Assembly: GCF_000378985.1 (NCBI RefSeq)
Contig: NZ_KB905372.1
Coordinates: 124,001 to 188,000 of the forward strand
DNA from: Ensifer sp. BR816
GTDB lineage: Bacteria > Pseudomonadota > Alphaproteobacteria > Rhizobiales > Rhizobiaceae
Direction of reading: 5' to 3'
Length of the DNA: 64,000 nt
Shown here piece after piece: positions 57,001 through 64,000 of this stretch. Made by a program: the position numbers and the translations under genes. Position 1 is the stretch's first letter. Every line of letters begins with the position of its first letter. The notes beneath the pieces were generated by a model. It saw only the letters and a program-made list of their open reading frames with translations. It searched no databases and was not told the origin of the DNA.

Positions 57001-57662
57001 GCTACCGCCTCACGAACGAAGCCGCGGGAAAACCGGCGTTCCGACAACCGAACGAACGGTGTTACAAGAAGTCGCGCTATCAGGTAATAGCTGAACAGCG
57101 CTACTGCGAAAAAGAGCAAGTAATTCCCCGTGGTGTCTGCGGCCTGCTTCGAAGCGCTGGTCAGTTCGGGTATTGTGATGAAGAAGACTAGCGAGGTGGC
57201 TTTAAGCAGATCGACTAGTAGGTTTCCCCAGGCCGGCAACATAGCACGTATTGCTTGAGGAAGGAGTATCCGGCGCATCATGGCAAACCGGGAAAAATTC
57301 AGTGCCACGCTGGCTTCATATTGACCCCGATCAACACTTTGGATTGCCGCTCGAACTACCTCAGCGCCATATCCGGAAACGTTCATTCCGATGCCAAGAA
57401 TCCCTACGGTCCACGGCGAAAGCGTAACGCCGAAAAATGGCAACACGAAAAACCAGAGATAAAGCTGCACCAGGAGAGATGTCCCTCGAAAGAACTCAAT
57501 GTATATGATCGCTAGGCAGCGGAAGGCCCAGAACGAGGACACGCGAATGTAGCCGATTGTGATTCCGAGAATGATGGCCACCGCAGATGCGCCTAACGTT
57601 ATGACAAGCGTCGTCAACAACCCGTCGGCAAGCGCGGTAGCAATGAATGTGCTACTATTCAT
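56997..57662 (-). CDS. Amino acid ABC transporter permease (EhuC-like)
   Basis: A 221-residue permease, partner of the gene at 56335. The EAA loop is DRGQYEASVALNFSRFAMMR and ILLPQAIRAMLPAWGN; hydrophobic helices include TALADGLLTTLVITLGASAV and LFFAVALFSYYLIARLLV. The start codon ATG at 57662 lies 65 nt after the binding-protein stop, with a stable hairpin between them. Confidence 0.9.
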   Translation of the reverse strand: MNSSTFIATALADGLLTTLVITLGASAVAIILGITIGYIRVSSFWAFRCLAIIYIEFFRGTSLLVQLYLWFFVLPFFGVTLSPWTVGILGIGMNVSGYGAEVVRAAIQSVDRGQYEASVALNFSRFAMMRRILLPQAIRAMLPAWGNLLVDLLKATSLVFFITIPELTSASKQAADTTGNYLLFFAVALFSYYLIARLLVTPFVRLSERRFSRGFVREAVA

Positions 57663-57682
57663 CTCTATTTCCTGCAGAAAGC

Positions 57683-57705
57683 TCTCCGGCTATTGGCCGG
57701 AGAGA
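57683..57705. promoter_or_regulatory. Intra-operon hairpin after the binding-protein gene
   Basis: CTCTCCGGC-TATTG-GCCGGAGAG is a perfect 9-bp stem with a 5-nt loop, between the binding-protein stop (57727) and the permease start (57662). It has no T-run, so it is more likely a 3'-end mRNA stabiliser or partial terminator that keeps binding-protein levels above permease levels, as in many ABC operons. Confidence 0.65.
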
Positions 57706-57726
57706 CAGCTCCGATAAGCGGAGCGT

Positions 57727-58596
57727 TTAACCCTTGCAGAGGTCGGCTGTGGTCTTGCTTCCTGGCAGGTGCTCCTTCGTGTATCCGTATTTTGCAACTC
57801 GTGCCAGCATTTCATCGGAGCCAAGATAATCCTTCAATACGGCATTGAAAGCGTCCACCTCTTCCTGCTGACTTGGCAAGAAGGCCAGCGCAGGATACCC
57901 CTCGGGCATGATTTGCTGAAACGGATCGGCCAGTTCTAGTGAATTATCGTTGTCAACGAACCTTTTCATAACGAAGTAGTCGCCCGAGCCTGCCGCTGCG
58001 CGGCCGCTCTTAACAGCCTGTACAACCTCAGGTGCGCCGGCGACCTGCAGGATCTTGTCATCAGGGATGCCTGCCTGCCTCGCGGCCTTGACAGACAACC
58101 ATCCTGCTCCGGTCACGATCGACAGGCCCTTGTCACGGATATCATGGAAAGAATGGAGCGCCTGAGGATTTCCTTTCGCCACAAGGAAAGCATCGCCAAA
58201 CTTTCCCAACGGCTCTGTGAAAAGCATGTTCTTGCAGCGGTCTGGAAGCACAAACATGCCTCCAGTGATAACATCAAACCGGCCAGCTTGGAGGCCAGGA
58301 ACCAGAGAACCCCACTCAGTTTGAATAGGCTCAATTTTGGTCGTACCGAGCTTCTTAAGCACCTGGATGGTTATGTCATTGATAAAGCCGAGCGGTTCGC
58401 CTTTGTCACCCGGATACCCGTATGGGTTTTCATTTGCGAAACCGAGCTTAACAACGTCTCCCGCTTTTATTCGCTCAAGAAGTGACTGCGCCGCGTACGC
58501 TGACTTAGCGAGCGAGACGAACGGCGAGACGATGCCGATTGCTGCAATCGTTTTGAGCAGAGAGCGCCGCGAGGAGGTGAATACGCGATCATTCAT
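57727..58596 (-). CDS. EhuB-like ABC substrate-binding protein
   Basis: A 289-residue family-3 solute-binding protein. SSRRSLLKTIAAIGIVSPFV is a twin-arginine-type signal ending near KSAYA. The mature part (VVKLGFANENPYGYPGDKGE, EWGSLVPGLQAGRFDVITGG, VLPDRCKNMLFTEP) follows the EhuB pattern. It heads the transporter operon, with the operator-like palindrome about 200 nt upstream. It is paralogous to the orphan at 8855-9736 and the fragment at 59757-60297. Ectoine or a related cyclic or acylated amino acid is the likely ligand (inference). Confidence 0.88.
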   Translation of the reverse strand: MNDRVFTSSRRSLLKTIAAIGIVSPFVSLAKSAYAAQSLLERIKAGDVVKLGFANENPYGYPGDKGEPLGFINDITIQVLKKLGTTKIEPIQTEWGSLVPGLQAGRFDVITGGMFVLPDRCKNMLFTEPLGKFGDAFLVAKGNPQALHSFHDIRDKGLSIVTGAGWLSVKAARQAGIPDDKILQVAGAPEVVQAVKSGRAAAGSGDYFVMKRFVDNDNSLELADPFQQIMPEGYPALAFLPSQQEEVDAFNAVLKDYLGSDEMLARVAKYGYTKEHLPGSKTTADLCKG

Positions 58597-58792
58597 TTCT
58601 AGATCTCCACTTGTTAGCCGCCGCCTCGAAAAGCATTTTATTAGTTACGACGTTGCGGCAGTTCCCCTTGTTAAACGGCTGCAAGGTGCAAACCTTGAGT
58701 GAGCTCCTTTTTTGCTCCCAAGGGATACCTGCTGCCGTACTGTCACATTAGCAAGGACGTCATTGCCGCTTTTGTTAAATAAAGGACTGTTG

Positions 58793-58809
58793 GCGCAGGA
58801 GTTATGCGT
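58793..58809. promoter_or_regulatory. Operator-like palindrome GCGCA-N7-TGCGT (site 5)
   Basis: GCGCA GGAGTTA TGCGT lies 197 nt upstream of the EhuB-like start, with the same half-sites and spacing as sites 1-4. Confidence 0.58.
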
Positions 58810-59350
58810 TCTGGGCTTTCTTATTGCACGAATGCTGCACAAGACGGCAAAACTGGCGGAGGGCGTAACGGAAATCTCCTAAGCAGCGGTGTTTTGTGGC
58901 GAAATCCATAGATCATCGGCGAGCGAAGGAAACCCTTGAACTGTTTGTGTGCATCGAATGCACCGGAGTGTGTGTCGCCCAGCACCGAGTTCGTGAAGCC
59001 GATGATGCAGACGATGATGACCAAGTTCCAGAGAGGCTTCATACGAGCATGCCGTGCTTCGTCGCTGCTCGGCGCGATGGTATCCGACGGGACAGCCGTG
59101 ACGACCACTTCCTGGGTAATTTCTTCCCAGCGCCAATCAACGGGTAAGTGGCCGCTGAACAGCTGAACATGAGATTAGGCAAACTCGATCTAAATGCGTT
59201 CCCGCTGCCCCTTATGCTCCTACAGCCGAACTTGGCCGGATGGTTACACAAAGCCAGTAGTCGCGGCAATTGGTGCCCGCTTTTGAGAGACTGCCTCCTG
59301 TCCGAGAGGATTTGGGTGTTACCAACCCACCCTTCAGACAGGAGATCCGA
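58810..59350. other. Gene-free interval left of the recombinase relic
   Basis: Short frames exist on both strands, one with a hydrophobic stretch (NLVIIVCIIGFTNSVLG, minus strand near 59020). None has a convincing start or recognisable family, so I make no call. Confidence 0.35.
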
Positions 59351-59731
59351 ATGGCCGAGATGAGCCCTCTGCGTCGCCGGATGATCGAGGACATGACGGT
59401 GCGCAATCTATCTCCGGCCACGCAGCAATCCTATCTTTAACAGTCGCAGAGTTTAGCCGCCATTTCGGCCGGTCGCCGGATCGGTGGGCCTTGATGATGT
59501 CCATGCCTTCCAGGTTCACCTCGTGTCGACTGGCACCTCCTGGTGGGGTTGAACCAGCTGCGCGCTCAGATTCCTTTATGGCGTAACGCTCGGCCAGGAC
59601 CACAATCCCGGAGCATATTCCCTATGCGCGAGCCTTGCCTGTTGCCCGTCGTTCTTTCCAGCGACGAGGTCGCGGAATTCCTGCAAGCCCTCTCCAGCTT
59701 GAAGGCGCGGGTGGCGCTGAAAACGGCTTAA
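59351..59731 (+). pseudogene. Tyrosine recombinase N-terminal relic (IS91-associated integrase type)
   Basis: The pieces MAEMSPLRRRMIEDMTVRNL then SPATQQSYL*, EFSRHFGRSPDR, GLDDVHAFQVHLVSTG and PVVLSSDEVAEFLQALSSLK (reading on as ARVALKTA) are the successive N-terminal blocks of an integrase, in three frames with an early stop. The catalytic domain is missing; the sequence switches to a binding-protein fragment at about 59757. Confidence 0.65.
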
Positions 59732-59756
59732 TATAAATCGTCGAATCTGCAGGAAA

Positions 59757-60297
59757 TCGGTGCGGCATGTTCATCCTGCCCGACCGCTGCCGCAATGTAC
59801 TATTTGCGCAGCCGCTCGCTAAGGCTCCTGACGCGCTGATCGTGCGGAAAGGGAATCCTGATAACATCCATTCTTACCAAGACATTCGGGATAAAGGACT
59901 AACAATGGCGACGGGCGCCGGCTACATTAGCGTAAAATGGGCAAAAGAAGTCGGTATCCCTGACGATAAAGTCCTGCAGGTGGCCACGGCAGTCGAGATT
60001 GCGCTAGCCGTCAAGGTCGGCCGCGCCGCCGCCGGGACTATCGACTACTTCGGCTTTAAGGGACTTGTCGAGAAGGATAACAGCGTCGAGACAGCGAGTC
60101 CGTATACACCATGGGGCAAACCCGGATATCCCTCCGTCGCTTTCGCATCCAATGAACAGGCCACCGTCGATGCGTTCAACGCCGCTTTGAAGGACTATAT
60201 GGGTTCCGATGAAATGTTGAAGGCAGTCAGCCAGTATGGTTACACCAAAGGCCACTTACCCGGCAATGTCACGACGGACGAACTTTGCAAGGGCTGA
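59757..60297 (+). pseudogene. EhuB-like binding protein, 5'-truncated
   Basis: About 176 C-terminal residues of a third EhuB-like protein: GMFILPDRCRNVLFAQPLAK, GNPDNIHSYQDIRDKGLTMA, GIPDDKVLQVATAVEIALAV, and the end VTTDELCKG. The signal peptide and first lobe are missing, and homology starts abruptly at the recombinase relic. The remaining part is undamaged, so truncation was recent. It cannot be secreted as it stands. Confidence 0.8.
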
Positions 60298-60778
60298 ATG
60301 CTAGGCGAGTAAGCGCAAGCCTCGCGGTCGTTTCAACAACGGGCGCGAGGAGTGGCCCACCCTACCATGAGCGAACCAAGCCGTTTGACGCGGTTCGGAC
60401 AAGCAGTGAAGAACGACAGCAACGTTCCCGCCTGATGCCGTGGCACCGTGGCGCAAAGAGGTAACGTGGCATTCCGATTGGAGCATTCGGTTGTCTAGGC
60501 TCAGGACTTCTGTGGTTGCCGCCCGTGATGCAAGAGGGTTTCTGACCTTCTGAACTGGTGATCGAATGCGGTCTTCTGTCAGGCCTTGATTGCGGCGCTT
60601 TCGGAGGCCGCTGGCCGGTATGGTGATCCGCGGGTCAGGTCCAAATCTCATTGCCGAGCTCAAGTGGCTCGGAGTCCTGAACTGGTTTTCCTGATCCAGA
60701 TCTGTTCGATCATTTTGCCCATTCGGGTCGTCGCCTTCTCACACCCCTTTCATCCAGCCTGCCTGGGTTTGCCTCACT
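60298..60778. ncRNA. Non-coding end of the IS110-family element; possible bridge-RNA region
   Basis: No protein gene is supportable in this 480-nt stretch. An inverted repeat CCTCGCG...CGCGAGG (about 60325-60354) follows the binding-protein fragment. The segment adjoining the 3' end of the IS110 transposase gene (roughly 60560-60778) is where IS1111-type members carry a structured guide (bridge) RNA. I infer that possibility from position only; I have not folded it. Confidence 0.3.
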
Positions 60779-61810
60779 TTAGGCAGCCATGACCGGCATC
60801 GGATTCTTGTAGTCCTCGTTCTTTGTCAGCATGGCCCAGATCTGACGCGCCATCTTGTTGGCCAGCGCAATGGCGACCAGCATGCGCGGCTTTCGGGCCA
60901 TCATGCGAGCCAGCCATGAGCTTTCCGGGATCGACTTGCGTCCCATCCAGTTCAATCGCGACATGGCGCCAATGATCAGCATCTGCCGGATGTCGGCTTG
61001 GCCGGCCTTGGAGACCCGCCCGAGCCGCTCCTTACCACCTGATGAAAACTGTCGCGGCACCAATCCAAGCCAGGCCGCAAAGCCACGGCCATTGTGGAAG
61101 CACGCCATGTCAGGCGCAAAGGTCTCCACGGCCATCGCCACCACGGGGCCGATACCTGGCATGGTCTGCAATCGCTTCGATACCGGTGTGGCGGCTGCGA
61201 GTTCCTTGATCTTTGCTGTCTTCCTATCAATCCAGCCATTGAGCACAGCGATCTGCTCGAGCATCGCTACGCACTCCTCGCGCATCAAAGTCGGCAGATC
61301 GCTGTTGGGCGCCTCCAGGATCGCGCGGATGGGGCCGACTTGCTGGATGCCCTGAGGGATAACGTGCCCGAACTCATACAAAGCCGCCCGCAAGGCGTTC
61401 ACCGTCTCGGTCCGCTGACGCACAAGGCGCTGGCGTGATCGATACAGGATCGCAGCGCTTTGCTGAGACTCGCTTTTGGGCTCAACAAAGCGCATCTCGG
61501 GCCGCTGGGCCGCCACCACAATCGCCTCAGCATCGGCTGCGTCGTTCTTCTGGCGCTTCACAAATGGGCGGACGTAGCGCGGCGCGATCAGCCTGACCTC
61601 GTGGCCAAATCCGCTCAACACACGGGACCAGTAATGGGCGCTACCGCACGCCTCCATTACGACCGCGGCGGCCGGATGTCGGGCCATAAGCGTGCGAAAT
61701 GCCTGCCGCGAAAGCTTGCGTTGAAACTGAACCTCGCCGTTCATCGACGCCCCGTGAACCTGAAAAACAGACTTTGCCAGATCCACGCCAATCATCGTAT
61801 CGATACTCAT
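60779..61810 (-). CDS. IS110 family transposase
   Basis: A 343-residue DEDD-type transposase. The N-terminal RuvC-like domain is MIGVDLAKSVFQVHG (first Asp), VVMEACGSAHYWSRVL (Glu) and KNDAADAEAIVVAAQ (Asp pair). The C-terminal transposase-20 domain is MPGIGPVVAMAVETFAPDMA, FHNGRGFAAWLGLVPRQFSS and GRVSKAGQADIRQMLI, with the conserved Ser. The frame is intact, so the element may be active. Confidence 0.92.
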   Translation of the reverse strand: MSIDTMIGVDLAKSVFQVHGASMNGEVQFQRKLSRQAFRTLMARHPAAAVVMEACGSAHYWSRVLSGFGHEVRLIAPRYVRPFVKRQKNDAADAEAIVVAAQRPEMRFVEPKSESQQSAAILYRSRQRLVRQRTETVNALRAALYEFGHVIPQGIQQVGPIRAILEAPNSDLPTLMREECVAMLEQIAVLNGWIDRKTAKIKELAAATPVSKRLQTMPGIGPVVAMAVETFAPDMACFHNGRGFAAWLGLVPRQFSSGGKERLGRVSKAGQADIRQMLIIGAMSRLNWMGRKSIPESSWLARMMARKPRMLVAIALANKMARQIWAMLTKNEDYKNPMPVMAA

Positions 61811-61903
61811 GGTCGCCGTCCTCTCCGTTCGTAGCTTGAACCAACGCTACGCTGGCACAGCTTGATGCCGTCAGGGAGGGCGGCAACCACCCCATCTCGT
61901 TGA

Positions 61904-62664
61904 TCAGAGCCAGAAGATAACGGTAGCAGCGAGAGCGATTGCGGAGAGGAAGGCCATTGGGCACCTGTCATAGCGCGTCGCTACCCGCCGCCAGTCTTTG
62001 AGACGCCCGAACATGATCTCGATCCGGTTGCGCCGTTTGTAGCGGCGTTTGTCGTATTTGATGGCCTTGTTGCGGGATTTGCGACCCGGAATGCAGGGAG
62101 TGATCCCCTTCGCCTGTAAAGCGTCACGATACCAGTCGGCATCATAGCCACGGTCGGCCAGCAGCCATTTGGCCCTGGGAAGTTCATCAAGCAAGGCGGC
62201 AGCACCGGTATAATCGCTGACCTGACCGGCTGTTATGAAGAAACTGATCGGTCGACCATTCGCATCCGTTACGGCATGAAGCTTGGTGTTCATGCCGCCT
62301 TTCGTGCGGCCGATCAGGCGGCCCGCGCCCCCTTTTTTACCCGCAGGCTGGAAGCCGTGCGGTGGGCCTTGAGATAGGTCGCATCGATCATGATGGTCTT
62401 GTGCTCTGCAGCTTCAGGCACAGCCAGGCCTTCCATCATCTGGATAAAGATGCCTTTGTCGCCCCAGCGTTTCCAGCGGTTATAAAGCGTCTTCGCCGGA
62501 CCGTATTCCTTCGGCGCATCACACCACCTGAGCCCGTTGCGGTTGACGAAGATGATGCCGCTCAGGACACGTCGATCGTCAACGCGCTGGCGGCCATGGC
62601 TCTTGGGAAAGTAGGGCCGAAGGCGAGCCATTTGCTCGTCCGACAGCCAAAACAAATTACTCAT
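61904..62664 (-). CDS. IS5 family (IS427 group) transposase in two frames
   Basis: OrfA (62664-62314, 116 residues; SDEQMARLRPYFPKSHGRQR, IIFVNRNGLRWCDAPKEYGP, IMIDATYLKAHRTASSL) and OrfB (62293-61904, 129 residues; MNTKLHAVTDANGRPISFFI, LLADRGYDADWYRDALQAKG, RRNRIEIMFGRLKDWRRVAT) together make one DDE transposase. OrfA ends just after the run AAAAAAGGGGG, the slippery site at which IS427-group elements shift frame to make the fusion. The right terminus CAATGGGTCCTGAGCC is near 62731; I cannot place the left terminus. A solo copy of this end lies at 12993-13050. Confidence 0.9.
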
Positions 62665-62731
62665 AATTCAGGCTCCTTCGCAGCCGCCTGAATCATAGAT
62701 ATCACTTCAAATCAATGGGTCCTGAGCCTAG

Positions 62732-62980
62732 AGTCTTTTCATGTGTTTACGGCAGCGTATCCAGCATTGCCGAATAGCTGTTCCATTCGCATGCCTCTAT
62801 GGTTTGGACGACGCGATGTGTCGCCAGGTGTTCTCGACGGTGCGTTTCTGGGCCTGGCGAACTGTGTTTGATCTTGGCGAAGGCCTGCTCGATTGATGGT
62901 GTAGATGGCTCCTGCTCCCGGCGTCGCATTGTGCCATAGTTGGGATAGAACTTCGAATAAAAGCACGGAGGTAATAGTGA
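62732..62980. other. Short interval before the beta-lactamase-like fragment
   Basis: Probably IS-derived DNA; no gene is supportable. The ACGGAGG ribosome-binding site of the next gene is at 62966-62972. Confidence 0.35.
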
Positions 62981-63255
62981 TGATCAAAGGTTCGTGTGAT
63001 CCGCATTTTTCAGCCGTACGCGATGCATTCGCTTGCTGCTTCGATCAGGGCATCGAGCACGGTGGTGGCGTGGCCGTTGTGGTCGATGGCAAGGCTGTTG
63101 TCGACCTTTGGGGCGGTTATGAAGATCCTCAGCGTACTCGCCCGTGGCGTCAAAGCACACTGGTCAATGTCTGGTCTTCCAGCAAGGGGGTTGTAGCCTT
63201 GGCGATGGCCATGCTGGTCGATAAGGGAAAAGGCTTATCCCTTTCGCTCAGGTAA
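62981..63255 (+). pseudogene. Beta-lactamase-fold serine hydrolase (EstB type), truncated
   Basis: The first 90 codons of a class C beta-lactamase-like esterase: GCFDQGIEHGGGVAVVVDGK-like sequence, VVDLWGGYEDPQRTRPWRQS, and VWSSSKGVVALAMAMLVDKG with the S-x-x-K catalytic motif. It starts at ATG 62981 with ACGGAGG upstream. The normal length is about 380-400 residues; the frame ends at 63255, where similarity stops after LVDKGKG. The rest of the gene is absent. Confidence 0.75.
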
Positions 63256-63450
63256 CCGCAACATCTTGTGACTTTGGGCAGTGGGATGGCGAATGGAAAA
63301 ATCGCCCGCGCAATCCATGGTGGTGGCATGCTGCGTGCATTGTCAATGCAGACTTCGATCAGATTCGCAGGGGAGAGTCTTCGATTACTCGATTAATCGA
63401 CCATAGGCGCTGAATTCTAAACCGTGGATGAACAGCCGTCCGACCATGGC
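63256..63450. other. Interval between the truncated hydrolase and the terminator repeat
   Basis: Nothing recognisable. It marks the right edge of the accessory block before the gltA terminator. Confidence 0.35.
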
Positions 63451-63517
63451 AAAAAGGGGCCCGGCATCTGTGATACCGGGCGTGAGCGGGAAAATGGCAG
63501 CTTCCCGCGGGAAGCTA
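63451..63517 (-). terminator. Two-hairpin terminator repeat downstream of gltA, right copy
   Basis: Read on the minus strand, GCCCGGTATCACAGATGCCGGGC followed by CCCTTTTT is an intrinsic terminator about 95 nt after the gltA stop. A second hairpin, GCGGGAA/TTCCCGC with the palindrome TTCCCGCGGGAA, precedes it. The whole unit matches 3219-3285 in sequence, order and orientation. Confidence 0.8.
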
Positions 63518-63609
63518 GTAGGTCAGCTCAATTTCTTTTCGATTCAGGGGACGGGGAGGAGCGCAACAGTGCTGGCGACAAGGCTTATCGTTCAGACATC
63601 GGCACGTAA

Positions 63610-64000
63610 TCAATCGCGCAGCGGTGCGCCGATATAGAGCTGACGCGGACGACCGATGCGCTGTTCCGGATCCTCGATCATCTCTTTCCATTGCGCGATC
63701 CAGCCGACGGTGCGGGCAAGCGCGAAGAGCACCGTGAACATCGTGGTGGGGAAGCCTAGCGCCTTCAGCGTGATTCCAGAATAGAAGTCGATGTTAGGAT
63801 AGAGCTTCTTTTCGATGAAATATTCGTCGGTCAGGGCAATGCGCTCGAGTTCCATCGCGGCTTCGTTGGCGCCGCCGTGCGCCTGACCCCAGAGGCAGGC
63901 GATGCCGGCCGCGATGCAGGGGTTCGCGCCCGACGAACCGGCGAGCCGCACGGTCGAGGTCGATGCATTCTGCTCGTGGTCGGCGTGCAGGACGAAGGTG
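63610..64000 (-). CDS. gltA: Citrate synthase, partial (C-terminal part only)
   Basis: The minus strand gives the C-terminal 130 or so residues of a type II citrate synthase: [20 protein letters not shown] with the catalytic His, [47 protein letters not shown]-like [20 protein letters not shown], and the end [12 protein letters not shown]. It condenses acetyl-CoA and oxaloacetate. The start lies outside the window. Some rhizobia carry a second citrate synthase gene on the symbiotic plasmid (pcsA of R. tropici), which fits this setting. It is followed by the two-hairpin terminator. Confidence 0.92.
   Translation of the reverse strand, partial: TFVLHADHEQNASTSTVRLAGSSGANPCIAAGIACLWGQAHGGANEAAMELERIALTDEYFIEKKLYPNIDFYSGITLKALGFPTTMFTVLFALARTVGWIAQWKEMIEDPEQRIGRPRQLYIGAPLRD

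Noticed and set aside
58821-59108. Minus-strand frame with a hydrophobic segment
   Set aside because: The start is not supported, it overlaps a similar-length opposite frame, and only one hydrophobic stretch hints at a membrane protein.

Overview
The window looks like an accessory replicon or genomic island of a rhizobium-type alphaproteobacterium. The reasons are high GC, rhizobial gene families, a very dense IS load, and second-copy central-metabolism genes (acsA, adk, and the 3' end of a citrate synthase gene) of the kind carried on rhizobial plasmids. No replication, nodulation or nitrogen-fixation gene is visible, so the symbiotic-plasmid idea is inference.

Layout. 0-3.3 kb: ridA (partial), adk and acsA on the minus strand. 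3.3-22 kb: a catabolic block with an EctB/DoeD-like aminotransferase, an aldehyde dehydrogenase, an M20D amidohydrolase, an orphan EhuB-like binding protein, a GMC oxidoreductase, an Lrp/AsnC regulator, a class V aminotransferase, an ArgE/DapE-type deacetylase, an EutD/DoeA-like M24 protein, a class III aminotransferase and a second aldehyde dehydrogenase. IS66, IS5 and IS256 remnants lie between them. 22-40.6 kb: nested mobile elements (tyrosine-recombinase fragments, IS66 copies, IS21 copies and serine-recombinase elements). 40.8-45.5 kb: one minus-strand operon for an acetoin-dehydrogenase-like complex with a split E2, an aldo/keto reductase and an SDR. 45.7-52.8 kb: a further IS66 broken by a third serine-recombinase element, then an ISL3 copy. 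53.2-58.6 kb: a minus-strand Ehu-type ABC transporter, an EutA-like racemase and a second aldo/keto reductase. 59-62.7 kb: recombinase and binding-protein fragments, IS110 and IS5. 63-64 kb: a truncated beta-lactamase-like gene, a terminator repeat and the 3' end of gltA.

Two signals tie the window together. (1) A short palindrome, (G/A)CGCA-N7-TGC(G/A), recurs upstream of five separate catabolic units, with an Lrp/AsnC-type regulator gene in the same window. This suggests one scattered regulon for uptake and breakdown of ectoine or a related acylated diamino or amino acid: Ehu-like uptake, EutD-like ring or amide opening, ArgE-like deacetylation in place of DoeB, EctB/DoeD-like transamination, then an aldehyde dehydrogenase. 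(2) Three serine-recombinase elements, each with small companion ORFs, sit inside IS66-family transposase genes, antisense to them. Two use the same Ala codon in front of the conserved G-R-K-(S/A)-W-L-F motif of tnpC and the third uses tnpB. Removing each insert restores an open host frame at the junction. I regard this as the best candidate for an undescribed system.

The nesting can be read from target duplications. IS66-A has an 8-bp duplication and splits serine element E2. E1 splits tnpC of IS66-A. IS66-C has an 8-bp duplication and sits in the tail of IS66-D, whose tnpC was already split by E2. Two IS21-family copies split tnpC of IS66-C, and one of these carries another IS21 inside its istB. 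In addition, copies of a two-hairpin terminator repeat lie 5' of acsA and 3' of gltA. Recombination between them would place gltA directly upstream of acsA-adk-ridA on the same strand.
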